From Oceanobacillus rekensis (GTDB taxonomy: Bacteria > Bacillota > Bacilli > Bacillales > Amphibacillaceae): a DNA stretch of 64,000 bases. The stretch lies in contig NZ_MTBQ01000002.1 of the NCBI RefSeq assembly GCF_002153375.1, positions 560,223 through 624,222 of the forward strand. The letters run 5' to 3'. The number at the start of each line of letters is the position of its first letter. Position 1 is the stretch's first letter. This document shows positions 24,222-33,431 of the stretch, one piece after another. A program made the position numbers and the translations under genes. The notes beneath the pieces were generated by a model. That model was not told where the DNA came from. It saw nothing but the letters and a program-made list of their open reading frames with translations, and did no database searches.

Positions 24222-25087
24222 ACTGAATCCCTCACTTTTCTTGGTTTCGACTGAATTCGTTTCAATCCGATGGCAATTAACAATATAATAATGGATATCA
24301 TTACAATGGTTCCACCTGGAGGTATACTTAGGTAATACCCGGATATGAGACCTAAAATTACCGACAATTCACCAAATAATATAGATAACAGCATCATTTG
24401 CTTAAACCCTTTAGCAAGTCGCATGCTTGCTGCGACTGGTAAGGTCATCAGCGCCGATACAAGCAGTACACCGACAATCCGGATAGAGGCAGCAATAACT
24501 AGGGCTGTTAATACAATAAAAAGTAAATGAATCTGTTTTGAATGCAATCCTGAAATTGTTGCATGTTCCTCATCGAATGATAGGGTGAAAAGTTCTTTAT
24601 ACAAGAATACAACAACAAGTACGACAAAAACAGAAATGCCAAGTATCATCAAAAAGTCATTTTGGCTGACTGCTGATACTGAACCGAACAGATAATTAAA
24701 TAAATCAGTATTAAAACCATCAGCAATTGAAATGAAAATTACACTTAATCCAACACCTGCAGATAAAATAATTGGAATCGCAAGCTCCTGAAAGGCTTTA
24801 TAAACGCTTCTCAGTTTCTCAATAAGTACAGACCCAATAACAGAAAAGACCATCCCGCTGTATAATGGGGGAAGCATCAGTCCGAACTTTTTTTCTGCCA
24901 TCAGTCCAAATGCAATCCCTGCCAATGTTACATGTGAAAGTGCATCAGCGATAAGGGAAAGCCTTCTGACAACAATGAATGTACCTAGTAGGGGGGCAAT
25001 CACGCCAATCAGCAATCCAGTTAAAAAAGTATATCGTAAAAAATCATATTGAAAAAAGTCCGCTAGCATAATAGTTCCTCCAGGCAT
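24218..25087 (-). CDS. znuB: Zinc ABC transporter permease ZnuB
   Basis: A 289-residue ABC-3-family permease with eight or nine membrane helices, including RRLSLIADALSHVTLAGIAFG (about 40-60), the cytoplasmic coupling region. A conserved SFDEEHATISGLHSKQIHLLF segment is also visible. It passes Zn2+ received from ZnuA across the membrane, driven by ZnuC. MLADFFQYDF, a few residues into the called protein, could be the real start (GGAGGAACTATT precedes that ATG). It overlaps zur by 4 nt and abuts znuC. Confidence 0.92.
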   Translation of the reverse strand: MPGGTIMLADFFQYDFLRYTFLTGLLIGVIAPLLGTFIVVRRLSLIADALSHVTLAGIAFGLMAEKKFGLMLPPLYSGMVFSVIGSVLIEKLRSVYKAFQELAIPIILSAGVGLSVIFISIADGFNTDLFNYLFGSVSAVSQNDFLMILGISVFVVLVVVFLYKELFTLSFDEEHATISGLHSKQIHLLFIVLTALVIAASIRIVGVLLVSALMTLPVAASMRLAKGFKQMMLLSILFGELSVILGLISGYYLSIPPGGTIVMISIIILLIAIGLKRIQSKPRKVRDSV

Positions 25088-25842
25088 TAGTGATTATGGC
25101 TGACAAGATTAACGGGATGCCCGTAAAATTGTGAGAAGTCTTTCTCTGTAAGGGAAGTATATTCTTCCGGGTTCCCATGAAAATGTAGCTCTTTATTAAG
25201 GCATACGATGTCTGTTGCGTACTCCGTCATTGTTCCAGTGTCATGGGTGACAAGCAACAACGTTTTATTTTGTTCTTTGTTTAACCGATGTAAAAGCTCG
25301 TAAAATCGTTTAACATTTTCGTAATCGATTCCCACTGTTGGTTCATCCAATATAATCAGTTCCGGATCACTTACTAATGCACGTGCAATAAAGATTCGTT
25401 GCTGTTGCCCACCGGAAAGGTTACCGATATTTTCGTATGCAAATGCAAGCATTCCCACCTGGTCAATGGCCTCTAATATTTTTGCCTTATATGTTTTATT
25501 TAAGAATTTAAAATAACCAATTTTAGCTGTCAATCCTGAAGATACAACCTCAAATACAGTCGCAGGAAATCCTTTATTAAATGAATTGGCTTTTTGTGAT
25601 ACAAAGCCAATCTTATTGCGGTCTTTTCGCGGATTAATAGAATCATTAAAAATAGCAATGGAACCCTCATCCGGTTTGATTAATCCAAGAATAAGCTTTA
25701 TCAATGTTGTTTTACCGCCACCATTTGGGCCAACTAACCCCATGAAAGATCCTTGAGGCACTTCAAAATTAACATGGTCGAGCACCTTTTTACTTTCATA
25801 GCTGTAACTTATATTCTTCATGGATACGACAGGTTCCGTCAT
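25087..25842 (-). CDS. znuC: Zinc ABC transporter ATP-binding protein ZnuC
   Basis: A 251-residue ABC ATPase: Walker A GPNGGGKTT (38-46), signature LSGGQQQR, Walker B LIILDEPTVG and a switch His in LLVTHDTG. It ends in a His-containing tail (VSHNH). It energises the zinc importer with ZnuB and ZnuA. It shares one base with znuB and lies 19 nt after znuA. The metal assignment rests on the His-rich binding protein and the Zur gene and box in the same operon. Confidence 0.93.
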   Translation of the reverse strand: MTEPVVSMKNISYSYESKKVLDHVNFEVPQGSFMGLVGPNGGGKTTLIKLILGLIKPDEGSIAIFNDSINPRKDRNKIGFVSQKANSFNKGFPATVFEVVSSGLTAKIGYFKFLNKTYKAKILEAIDQVGMLAFAYENIGNLSGGQQQRIFIARALVSDPELIILDEPTVGIDYENVKRFYELLHRLNKEQNKTLLLVTHDTGTMTEYATDIVCLNKELHFHGNPEEYTSLTEKDFSQFYGHPVNLVSHNH

Positions 25843-25861
25843 GATAACACCTCTTCTTTAC

Positions 25862-26830
25862 TTAGTTTGTAGCCTTGTCAAGAACTTCTAAGTTATGTTC
25901 CATTAAGGAGAAATAATCTTCATTATTTGTTATGTCATCTTCCGTTAATACAGCTAAATTATGAATAATTAGTGATTCAGCACCGATTTCTTCCTGAATA
26001 ATTTCGGAAACACGATTCGAACTATTTTGTTCGAAAATAATATAGTTTAAATCGTATTCCCTTGCTTGATCAATAATTTTTGTTAAATCCTTCTGGGATG
26101 GTTCGCTGCTGGATGACAATCCATTAATGGCTATTTGCTCTAACCCATATTTTTCTTCCCAATAACCATAGGCAGCATGGGAGACTAGGATATTTTTATC
26201 ATTCTTATTGCTTAGTACTTCCGTAAAACGTTTATCCAACTCCTGAAGATCTCCTTCTAATACAGTAAAGTTTTCATTATAAAGCGCTTCTTCATTTGGA
26301 TTTAATGTTATCAGTTCGGTTTTAATAATTTCTGCCATTTCGATCATTCGTACCGGATCAATCCAAATATGTGGATCATGATCACCATGATTATGGCCGT
26401 CATGTGAATCAGTTTCTTCATGTCCATTTCCTGCATCAGAATCATGCTCATGTTGATCCTCTGAATGGAAAAGTTCATCATGCACACCAATTTCTATAAG
26501 ACTAACATCTTGGGAGATTAATGCATCTGCAGCACTTTCTGCGAATCCTTCCATGCCAGCACCCATATAAATGAAAGCAGAACTATCAGCAATGGAGGTC
26601 ATGTCCTTCGTTGTAGGCTCATACGTATGTGCATCAACACCTGGAGGAAAAACAGTCTTTGCTGATACTGTATCCCCACCGATTCTTTCCACAGCATACT
26701 GGATAGGGTAAATAGATGTATAAATAGTTAGTTTGTCATCATTTGTTGTAGAATCCTCCTCAGTAGAAGAACAACCTGCAACGATTAGTATGAAAAATAA
26801 TAGCAAGGGTATTGTTTTTAAAAAACTCAT
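25862..26830 (-). CDS. znuA: Zinc-binding lipoprotein ZnuA
   Basis: A 322-residue cluster A-I solute-binding protein. It has a signal peptide with a lipobox ending at VAGC (Cys about 20), so it is membrane-anchored. The N-lobe starts with LTIYTSIYPIQYAVERIGGD. A His/Asp-rich loop (about 125-155, many HxH units, ending HNHGDHDPHIW) is diagnostic for zinc specificity. The usual metal ligands His (DAHTYEPT), His (HIWIDP), His (VSHAAYGYW) and a C-terminal Glu/Asp are visible. It is the first gene of znuACB-zur, with a Zur box 43 nt ahead of its ATG. Confidence 0.93.
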   Translation of the reverse strand: MSFLKTIPLLLFFILIVAGCSSTEEDSTTNDDKLTIYTSIYPIQYAVERIGGDTVSAKTVFPPGVDAHTYEPTTKDMTSIADSSAFIYMGAGMEGFAESAADALISQDVSLIEIGVHDELFHSEDQHEHDSDAGNGHEETDSHDGHNHGDHDPHIWIDPVRMIEMAEIIKTELITLNPNEEALYNENFTVLEGDLQELDKRFTEVLSNKNDKNILVSHAAYGYWEEKYGLEQIAINGLSSSSEPSQKDLTKIIDQAREYDLNYIIFEQNSSNRVSEIIQEEIGAESLIIHNLAVLTEDDITNNEDYFSLMEHNLEVLDKATN

Positions 26831-26872
26831 TAATTAATCCTCCGTCATCATAAGAATTGCACTTTAGTATCA

Positions 26873-26891
26873 TAACGTAATGATTACGATT
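26873..26891 (-). promoter_or_regulatory. Zur operator upstream of znuA
   Basis: ACGTAAT-G-ATTACGATT contains a perfect inverted core CGTAAT-G-ATTACG, matching the Bacillus Zur consensus TCGTAATNATTACGA except in the outermost left bases. A second, weaker half-site GTTACGATT follows at about 26906. It should repress znuACB-zur when zinc is sufficient. The rest of 26831-27112 is AT-rich with no ORF. Confidence 0.85.
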
Positions 26892-27112
26892 TGTAAATAG
26901 TAACGGTTACGATTAGAGGGATTGTAAATCAGGATTAATAGGGGAATGACAAAAATAAAACAAGGAAATGATTGCTTTCATTGTACTTTTGCGGCAACTC
27001 ATATGTTTCCTAATTGCTTAAAATAATTAATAAAATTATTGCGAAATATCTGAAATTAGATTATAGTATGAGATAGATGGATAGGAAACTGTCCTTTTAT
27101 TTTGTTTAAAAA

Positions 27113-27130
27113 TGAATGAGTATTCATTCA
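27113..27130 (+). promoter_or_regulatory. FadR operator upstream of fadNAE
   Basis: TGAATGAGTATTCATTCA agrees with the Bacillus FadR (YsiA) consensus TGAATGAMTANTCATTCA except for one position. It lies 20 nt before fadN, ideal for repression relieved by long-chain acyl-CoA. Confidence 0.92.
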
Positions 27131-27149
27131 ACTATAGATTGGGGGATAA

Positions 27150-29540
27150 ATGATGATGCAGGCAATAAAAAGTGCAGCAGTACTAGGAACAGGTGTCATG
27201 GGATCCGGAATAGCTGCACACCTAGCGAATCTTGGAATACCAGTTATCATGCTCGATATCGTACCAAGGGAATTGACAAAAGAGGAAGAAAAAAAAGGGC
27301 TATCATTAGAGCATCCTGAAGTGAGAAACCGTATTGCTTCATTAAGTAAAAAAGCATTACTAAAACAAAAGCCATCACCAATTACAACTAAGAAGAGTCT
27401 TGAACTAATTTCGGTGGGCAATATGGAAGATGATATGGAGAAGGTAGCAGATGTTGACTGGATTATCGAGGTGGTTGTAGAGAATTTGGAAGTGAAAAAG
27501 AAAGTATTGGCAACTATAGATGATAATCGTACAGAAGGAACAATCGTCAGTTCCAATACATCAGGAATTTCAGTGGAAGCAATGATAGAAGATTGTTCAG
27601 AAGATATGAAAAAGAATTTTCTTGGAACGCATTTTTTCAATCCCCCACGTTATTTGAAACTGCTAGAAGTTGTACCGACAACGTATACGGAACCAGAAGT
27701 GCTATCCTTTATGAAACAATTTGGTGAAGATATACTTGGAAAAGGTGTTGTCGAAGCAAAGGATACTCCGAATTTTATTGCGAATCGAATTGGAACATAT
27801 GGCTTGCTTGTAACGGTAAGAGAAATGCAAAAAGGTGGATTCAGTGTTGGTGAAGTTGATTCGGTAACAGGACCACTAATTGGCAGACCGAAAAGTGCTA
27901 CATTCCGCACACTCGATGTTGTAGGACTGGACACATTCAGTCATGTAGCTAAAAATGTATATGATCAGGTGAATGGAGCTGAAAAGGAAGTATTTGATAT
28001 ACCAGATTTTATGCAGGAAATGCTAGAAAAGGGCTTGTTAGGTGCAAAAGGTGGCCAAGGATTTTTTGTGAAAAAAGACCGTACTATATATGAATTAAAT
28101 CCGACAACACTTGAATACGAAGCAAGGAAAAAGTTAAAAACACAAGCAACGGAAATGGCAAAACAGGAAAAAGGAATACGTCGAAAATTGAAAGCGCTTA
28201 TATCAGCGGAAGGTGACAAAGCAGGAGACTTCATTTGGTCTGTTCTAAAGCCAATGTTAATTTATTCTGCTGAATTACTCGGCGAAATTGCTGATAATAT
28301 TATCTCCATCGATCAGGCAATGAAATGGGGATTTGGCTGGGAAGTTGGACCATTTGAAACGTGGGATGCAATTGGGCTAAAGAACTCTGTGGAGCGGATG
28401 CAGGGGGAAGGAGAAACAGTACCTGCTTGGGTGTTGGGAATGCTTGATCAGGGCAATGAATCGTTCTACAAAAGAGAGAACGGTACCATTTATTTCTATA
28501 ATCAAGGCAAGTACCAAGTGCAGGAGGTCAATCAAAAAGAAATTAATATTAAGAATTTAAAAGAAGTCAATGGAGTTATTAAGAAGAATACGGGTGCCAG
28601 TTTAATCGATATGGGTGACGGTGTTGCATTGCTCGAATTTCATTCCAGAAGTAATGCAATTGGCCCAGATATTATCCAAATGGTAAATGACGCCATAGAA
28701 GAGGTGGATAGAAACTACGAAGGTCTCGTGATAGGGAATCAGGGAAAAAACTTCTGTGTTGGCGCAAACCTTGCAATGATGCTGATGGAAGCTCAGGACG
28801 ATAACTTCTTTGAACTGGAATTGGTTATTCGGAGGTTCCAGAATATGGCGATGGCTATTAAGTATTCCGAGAAACCAGTTGTTACTGCTGCATTTAATAT
28901 GGCGCTTGGTGGCGGTGCAGAGGTATCTTTGCCTGCTGCAGCAATTCAAGCATCACCTGAAACGTATATTGGCTTGGTTGAGGTTGGTGTTGGGCTGATA
29001 CCAGGCGGTGGAGGTACAAAGGAGCTTTATCTAAAAAACTTACGGAACCTTCCACATGGTGTTGATTTTGATTTCACGAAAATTGCTAATAAGGTTTTCG
29101 AGAAAGTAGCGACAGCAAAAGTATCCATATCTGCTGCTGAGGCAATTGAAAATGGATTCTTGGATAAAAACGATCGGATCAGTGCGAACCCTGACCATCT
29201 TTTATTTGATGCAAAAGAGCGCGTGCTTGCTTTAGCTAAAGCAGGATATAAGAAACCCCAAAGGGAGAAGATACCGGTAGTTGGTGATGCGGGTTACACA
29301 GCAATGGTGATGGGAGCAAAAACGATGGCATATGGTGGATATGCTTCCGAGCATGATGTAAAGATTGCAGAAAAATTAGCATATGTATTATCTGGAGGAC
29401 GAATCAAAGAAGGTACATTAATAGATGAGCAAGTCATGCTGGATCTGGAACGAGAAGCATTCTTAAGTCTAATTGCCGAACCACTTACACAGGCAAGAAT
29501 GCAACATATGCTTGTTAAAGGGAAGCCACTACGCAATTAA
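27150..29540 (+). CDS. fadN: Fatty-acid oxidation complex: 3-hydroxyacyl-CoA dehydrogenase/enoyl-CoA hydratase FadN
   Basis: A 796-residue bifunctional beta-oxidation enzyme. The N-terminal dehydrogenase has the NAD site LGTGVMGSGIAAHLAN (about 11-26), the catalytic HFFNPPRYLKLLEVV and a second helical domain. The C-terminal third (about 490-700) is a crotonase domain with NFCVGANLAMM and NMALGGGAEVSLPAAAI, the oxyanion region. This dehydrogenase-first order is the Bacillus YusL type, opposite to E. coli FadB. Three consecutive ATGs (27150-27158) follow GGGGGATAA; which is used is uncertain. It is the first gene of fadNAE under FadR. Confidence 0.94.
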   Translation: MMMQAIKSAAVLGTGVMGSGIAAHLANLGIPVIMLDIVPRELTKEEEKKGLSLEHPEVRNRIASLSKKALLKQKPSPITTKKSLELISVGNMEDDMEKVADVDWIIEVVVENLEVKKKVLATIDDNRTEGTIVSSNTSGISVEAMIEDCSEDMKKNFLGTHFFNPPRYLKLLEVVPTTYTEPEVLSFMKQFGEDILGKGVVEAKDTPNFIANRIGTYGLLVTVREMQKGGFSVGEVDSVTGPLIGRPKSATFRTLDVVGLDTFSHVAKNVYDQVNGAEKEVFDIPDFMQEMLEKGLLGAKGGQGFFVKKDRTIYELNPTTLEYEARKKLKTQATEMAKQEKGIRRKLKALISAEGDKAGDFIWSVLKPMLIYSAELLGEIADNIISIDQAMKWGFGWEVGPFETWDAIGLKNSVERMQGEGETVPAWVLGMLDQGNESFYKRENGTIYFYNQGKYQVQEVNQKEINIKNLKEVNGVIKKNTGASLIDMGDGVALLEFHSRSNAIGPDIIQMVNDAIEEVDRNYEGLVIGNQGKNFCVGANLAMMLMEAQDDNFFELELVIRRFQNMAMAIKYSEKPVVTAAFNMALGGGAEVSLPAAAIQASPETYIGLVEVGVGLIPGGGGTKELYLKNLRNLPHGVDFDFTKIANKVFEKVATAKVSISAAEAIENGFLDKNDRISANPDHLLFDAKERVLALAKAGYKKPQREKIPVVGDAGYTAMVMGAKTMAYGGYASEHDVKIAEKLAYVLSGGRIKEGTLIDEQVMLDLEREAFLSLIAEPLTQARMQHMLVKGKPLRN

Positions 29541-29560
29541 GCGGAAAAGGGGGAGATAAC

Positions 29561-30736
29561 GTGAAGGAAGCAGTTATTGTTGCAGGCGCAAGAACACCGG
29601 TAGGAAAAGCTGGTAAAGGATCACTTTCAGATACGAGACCAGACGATTTAGCAGCATATACTATTAAAGAAACATTGAAACGAGCGGGAGGCTATGACGG
29701 GACAATTGATGACGTCATTATCGGATGTGCTACCCCAGAAGCAGAGCAGGGAATGAATATGGCAAGGAATGTCGCAGCATTGGCAGGTCTTCCGAAAGAT
29801 GTTCCAGGAATAACGATCAATCGTTATTGTTCTTCTGGTTTACAAAGTATCGCCTATGCTGCAGAACGCATTATGGTTGGTGCAAGCGATACGATGATTG
29901 CTGGCGGGGCCGAATCTATGAGTCTATTACCAATGGGAGGTCATGTAATTAAGCCAAATCCAAAATTGGTTAGTGACGCACCTGGCTATTATATGGGTAT
30001 GGGCTATACAGCAGAAGAAGTTGCAAATCGTTTCGGAATTTCCCGAACAGATCAAGATGCTTTCGCTGTAGAAAGTCATAAACGTGCAGCAAAAGCAATA
30101 GGGAGTGGGAAATTTAAGGATGAAATAGTTCCTGTTGAAGTCACACAACGATTCGTTGGTGAGAATCATAAAATCGAAGAAAAACGTTTTATGTTTGAAA
30201 TGGATGAGGGCGTTCGACCTGGCACCACATCCGAAATACTTGCCAAATTACGACCAGCATTTCATATAAATGGCTCCGTAACAGCCGGAAATGCATCGCA
30301 AATGAGTGATGGAGCAGCATCCGTACTTCTAATGGATCGGGAAAAGGCTGAAGCAGAAGGCCTAATACCAGTTTTGAAATTCCGTTCCTTTGCTGTAGCT
30401 GGAGTTGAACCAGAGATTATGGGTGTAGGTCCAGTAAAGGCAATTCCAAAAGCATTAAAGCTTGCTGGGCTGGAACTTTCGGATATTGGCTTGTTTGAAT
30501 TGAATGAGGCGTTTTCTTCTCAATCGTTACGTGTTATTCAGGCACTCGATTTGGATGTGGATAAAGTTAATGTGAACGGGGGAGCAATTGCACTTGGACA
30601 CCCACTAGGATGTACGGGAACGAAACTGACATTAACATTGATGCATGAAATGAAGCGACGGAATGATCAGTTCGGTATTGTCACGATGTGTATTGGCGGC
30701 GGTATGGGAGCGGCTGGAGTTTTTGAACTGTTGTAA
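29561..30736 (+). CDS. fadA: Acetyl-CoA acyltransferase (3-ketoacyl-CoA thiolase) FadA
   Basis: A 391-residue thiolase, normal length. The catalytic Cys is C90 in NRYCSSGLQS, His in NGGAIALGHPLGCTG, and the second Cys in MCIGGGMGAAG. It cleaves 3-ketoacyl-CoA to acetyl-CoA and a shortened acyl-CoA, the last step of each beta-oxidation cycle. It follows fadN by 20 nt with AAAGGGGGAG before GTG 29561, and precedes fadE. Confidence 0.95.
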   Translation: MKEAVIVAGARTPVGKAGKGSLSDTRPDDLAAYTIKETLKRAGGYDGTIDDVIIGCATPEAEQGMNMARNVAALAGLPKDVPGITINRYCSSGLQSIAYAAERIMVGASDTMIAGGAESMSLLPMGGHVIKPNPKLVSDAPGYYMGMGYTAEEVANRFGISRTDQDAFAVESHKRAAKAIGSGKFKDEIVPVEVTQRFVGENHKIEEKRFMFEMDEGVRPGTTSEILAKLRPAFHINGSVTAGNASQMSDGAASVLLMDREKAEAEGLIPVLKFRSFAVAGVEPEIMGVGPVKAIPKALKLAGLELSDIGLFELNEAFSSQSLRVIQALDLDVDKVNVNGGAIALGHPLGCTGTKLTLTLMHEMKRRNDQFGIVTMCIGGGMGAAGVFELL

Positions 30737-30805
30737 GCAAATAATGGAAGGATAAATGCTGAAGTCCATATGTCAGGCTAAGTCGCAAACACGGAAATTT
30801 CTATA

Positions 30806-32608
30806 ATGGAAAGGGAGATTATCATGGGCGAAACGAAAGAAAGGCTGTTTAAAGGTGGCGCTTTTTTAGTAGAGGATTTAACTGGTGATGATATTATTAC
30901 GCCAGAGGATTTTACCGAAGAGCATAAAATGATTTCCAAGACAACGGAGGATTTTGTTATTGGAGAGGTTTTGCCAAAGATCCAAAAATTAGAAAATCAC
31001 GAATTTGATAACTCTGTAGAACTGTTGAAAAAAGCAGGGGAGCTTGGTTTGTTAAGTGCAGATATACCCGAAGAATATGGAGGGCTAGCCCTCGATAAAA
31101 TTAGTTCATCCTTAATAACTGAGAAATTTTCAAGAGCTGGTGGCTTTTCAATCAGTCATGGTGCACATGTTGGAATCGGTTCATTGCCAATCGTGTTTTT
31201 CGGTAATGATAAGCAAAAGGAAAAATATTTACCGAAATTGGCAACAGGGGAATGGTTGGCGGCATATGCTCTGACCGAACCGAGTTCGGGATCAGATGCA
31301 TTGGGTGCTAAAACGACGGCAAAGCTGAATGATGCTGGAACACATTATATTTTAAATGGTGAAAAACAGTGGATTACGAATTCTGCATTTGCAGATGTGT
31401 TCGTTGTCTATGCAAAAATCGATGGGGAACATTTCTCTACATTTATTGTTGAACGCGATTTTTCTGGTGTTTCGACAGGTGCTGAAGAAAAGAAAATGGG
31501 AATCAAAAGTTCATCTACCCGTACGCTCATTTTGCAAGATGCGGAAGTACCTGTTGAGAATCTTTTAGGTGAAAAAGGGCGAGGTCATGTAATTGCATTT
31601 AATATTCTTAACGTTGGTCGTTACAAGCTTGCTGTAGGAGGTGTAGGTGGATCCAAACGGGCGCTTGAACTTGCTGTGAAATATGTTAACGAGCGTAAAC
31701 AGTTCAATACGCCGATTTCTAGTTTCTCGTTAACACAGGAAAAACTTGCTACAATGGCTGCTGGCATCTATGCAAATGAAAGTGCTGTATACCGTACAGT
31801 TGGTCTATTCGAACAACGTATGGGTGCATTATCCGATGAGCAATTAAAGGATGGACGTGAAATTGCAAGAGCGATTGCAGAGTATGCAATTGAGTGTTCC
31901 ATGAATAAATATATGGCAACAGAATTACTTGATTATACGGCAGATGAAGCTGTGCAAATGCATGGTGGATATGGTTTTATGCAGGAGTATGAAGTGGAAC
32001 GTATTTATCGTGATTCCCGGATCAACCGTATATTTGAAGGAACGAATGAGATCAACCGACTACTCGTACCTGGCACCCTCTTGAAGAAAGCGATGAAGGG
32101 TGAACTGCCATTATTACAGAAAGCGCAAGGGCTACAAGAGGAACTGATGATGATGGTGCCAGAAGAAATTGGGACTGAGGCATTGGAACAGGAAAAACAT
32201 TTACTGCGTAATGCTAAGAAAATGGTTCTCCTTGGAGCGGGACTTGCAGCACAAAAATATGGTAAAAATCTTGAAAAGGAACAGGAAATTTTAGTTAATC
32301 TTGCTGACATGACTGCAGAAGTTTATAATATGGAATCTGCTATTCTTCGTACAGAAAAGGCAATCAGTAAAACAGGAGAAGAGAAAAATAGACTTAAATT
32401 ATTATATACACAAGTATATGTACAGGAAGCTTTCAACCGTATTGAAGCAGATGCAAAAGAAACACTGATTACCGTCGAAGAAGGGGATACATTACGTACG
32501 ATGCTCGCCTCCCTCCGCAAATTAACTCGTCACACACCAATAAATGTAGTAGCTAAAAAACGAGATATCGCAGCTGTAATCATTAAAGAAGAGAAATACG
32601 CCTTATAA
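30806..32608 (+). CDS. fadE: Acyl-CoA dehydrogenase FadE
   Basis: A 600-residue protein; ATG 30824 (GGGCGAAACG after GGGAGATTATC) is the more likely start, giving 594 aa. Residues 40-420 are the acyl-CoA dehydrogenase fold: LTEPSSGSDA, WITNSAFADVFVVYAKI, and the C-terminal MHGGYGFMQEYEVERIYRDSRI with the catalytic base region EGTNEINR. A helical C-terminal extension of about 170 residues marks the long YusJ-type enzyme. It makes trans-2-enoyl-CoA, the first oxidation step, passing electrons to ETF. It ends fadNAE with a strong terminator. Confidence 0.93.
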   Translation: MEREIIMGETKERLFKGGAFLVEDLTGDDIITPEDFTEEHKMISKTTEDFVIGEVLPKIQKLENHEFDNSVELLKKAGELGLLSADIPEEYGGLALDKISSSLITEKFSRAGGFSISHGAHVGIGSLPIVFFGNDKQKEKYLPKLATGEWLAAYALTEPSSGSDALGAKTTAKLNDAGTHYILNGEKQWITNSAFADVFVVYAKIDGEHFSTFIVERDFSGVSTGAEEKKMGIKSSSTRTLILQDAEVPVENLLGEKGRGHVIAFNILNVGRYKLAVGGVGGSKRALELAVKYVNERKQFNTPISSFSLTQEKLATMAAGIYANESAVYRTVGLFEQRMGALSDEQLKDGREIARAIAEYAIECSMNKYMATELLDYTADEAVQMHGGYGFMQEYEVERIYRDSRINRIFEGTNEINRLLVPGTLLKKAMKGELPLLQKAQGLQEELMMMVPEEIGTEALEQEKHLLRNAKKMVLLGAGLAAQKYGKNLEKEQEILVNLADMTAEVYNMESAILRTEKAISKTGEEKNRLKLLYTQVYVQEAFNRIEADAKETLITVEEGDTLRTMLASLRKLTRHTPINVVAKKRDIAAVIIKEEKYAL

Positions 32609-32615
32609 ATTGCCC

Positions 32616-32650
32616 AAAAAGTCTCTGCCCTCTTGCAGAGACTTTTTTCT
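32616..32650 (+). terminator. Terminator of fadNAE
   Basis: AAAAAGTCTCTGC (32616-32628) and GCAGAGACTTTTT (32635-32647) around CCTCTT, then T. Confidence 0.93.
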
Positions 32651-32689
32651 TCTTTATTATTGACACAATGTTTTAAGCTGAGACTTAAG

Positions 32690-32880
32690 ATAAGTAACTT
32701 CGGCGACCGCTATGGGAAATAAAATGCGCGCATCCTAAGGCGGCTGGTGAGACCTTTATACTAACGCATTTCAGTGTCTCACCTATGTCACTCTTCCCGC
32801 AGGAGTCTCCGTGTATTTCCCCAAGCTGGTTAGAGTTGCTGACACTGTTTATCTTGGTTGTGAGGTTTATAAAGCAACAA
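32690..32880. repeat. Dispersed GC-rich intergenic repeat, divergent copy
   Basis: In the 390-nt gap after fadE, GCAGGAGTCTCCGTGTATTT (about 32800) is identical to 3005-3024, and AGAGTTGCTGACACTGTTTA (about 32832) parallels 8222-8245. The internal GGTGAGACC (about 32750) and GTGTCTCACC (about 32773) pair as a hairpin. This is a further member of the element family. No gene is seen between it and 32980. Confidence 0.6.
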
Positions 32881-33001
32881 TTCTTTTCTGTGGGTCGAAT
32901 AACTTAAGTCCCAAAGATTAAAGTAAAAGCAATTACAATGGATTAATGAACATAGGATTTGGTATACTAAAATAAATTTACTAGTGTTAGGGGGTTATCG
33001 A

Positions 33002-33358
33002 GTGGCATTGACATTTTACTGGTACCCAAACTGTGGTACATGTAAAAAGGCAAAAAAGTGGTTTGAAGATAATCAAATCGATTATACAAGTGTACATATT
33101 GTGGAGGAGACTCCATCAAAAGAAGAACTATTGAATCTTATCGAAAAAAGTGATCTACCTGCCAAGAAATTCTTTAATACAAGTGGCAAGAAGTACCGTG
33201 AATTAAATATCAAAGATAAAATCAAGGAAGCCAGCACCGAGGAAATGGCAGAAATATTGGCCTCTGATGGAATGCTGATTAAGCGACCGATTGTAACGAA
33301 TGGTGAAAAGGTTACCGTTGGATTCAAAGAAGAAACGTTCCAAGAAAACTGGAAATAA
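33002..33358 (+). CDS. yusI: ArsC/Spx-family thioredoxin-like protein (YusI-like)
   Basis: I chose GTG 33002 (118 aa) after TTAGGGGGTTATC; an earlier in-frame start at 32984 has no site. The protein has the ArsC-family fold with the C11-x2-C14 motif in PNCGTCKKAKKW, LPAKKFFNTSGKKYRE and a C-terminal KRPIVTNGEKVTVGF cis-Pro loop. Spx-type proteins with this motif can bind RNA polymerase, others reduce arsenate; the YusI branch has no firm function. Location between fadE and gcvH matches the B. subtilis order. Confidence 0.85.
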   Translation: MALTFYWYPNCGTCKKAKKWFEDNQIDYTSVHIVEETPSKEELLNLIEKSDLPAKKFFNTSGKKYRELNIKDKIKEASTEEMAEILASDGMLIKRPIVTNGEKVTVGFKEETFQENWK

Positions 33359-33431
33359 GCAAAACAGGGACTAGAAAAACAGAGCATTAAATTGTATAGT
33401 TAGAATGGAATTAATTAATGGAGGGATAAGA

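Noticed and set aside
27128-27640. 170-codon minus-strand ORF inside fadN
   Set aside because: It is antisense to the conserved NAD domain of FadN, with Ser/Phe-rich composition and no initiation signals.
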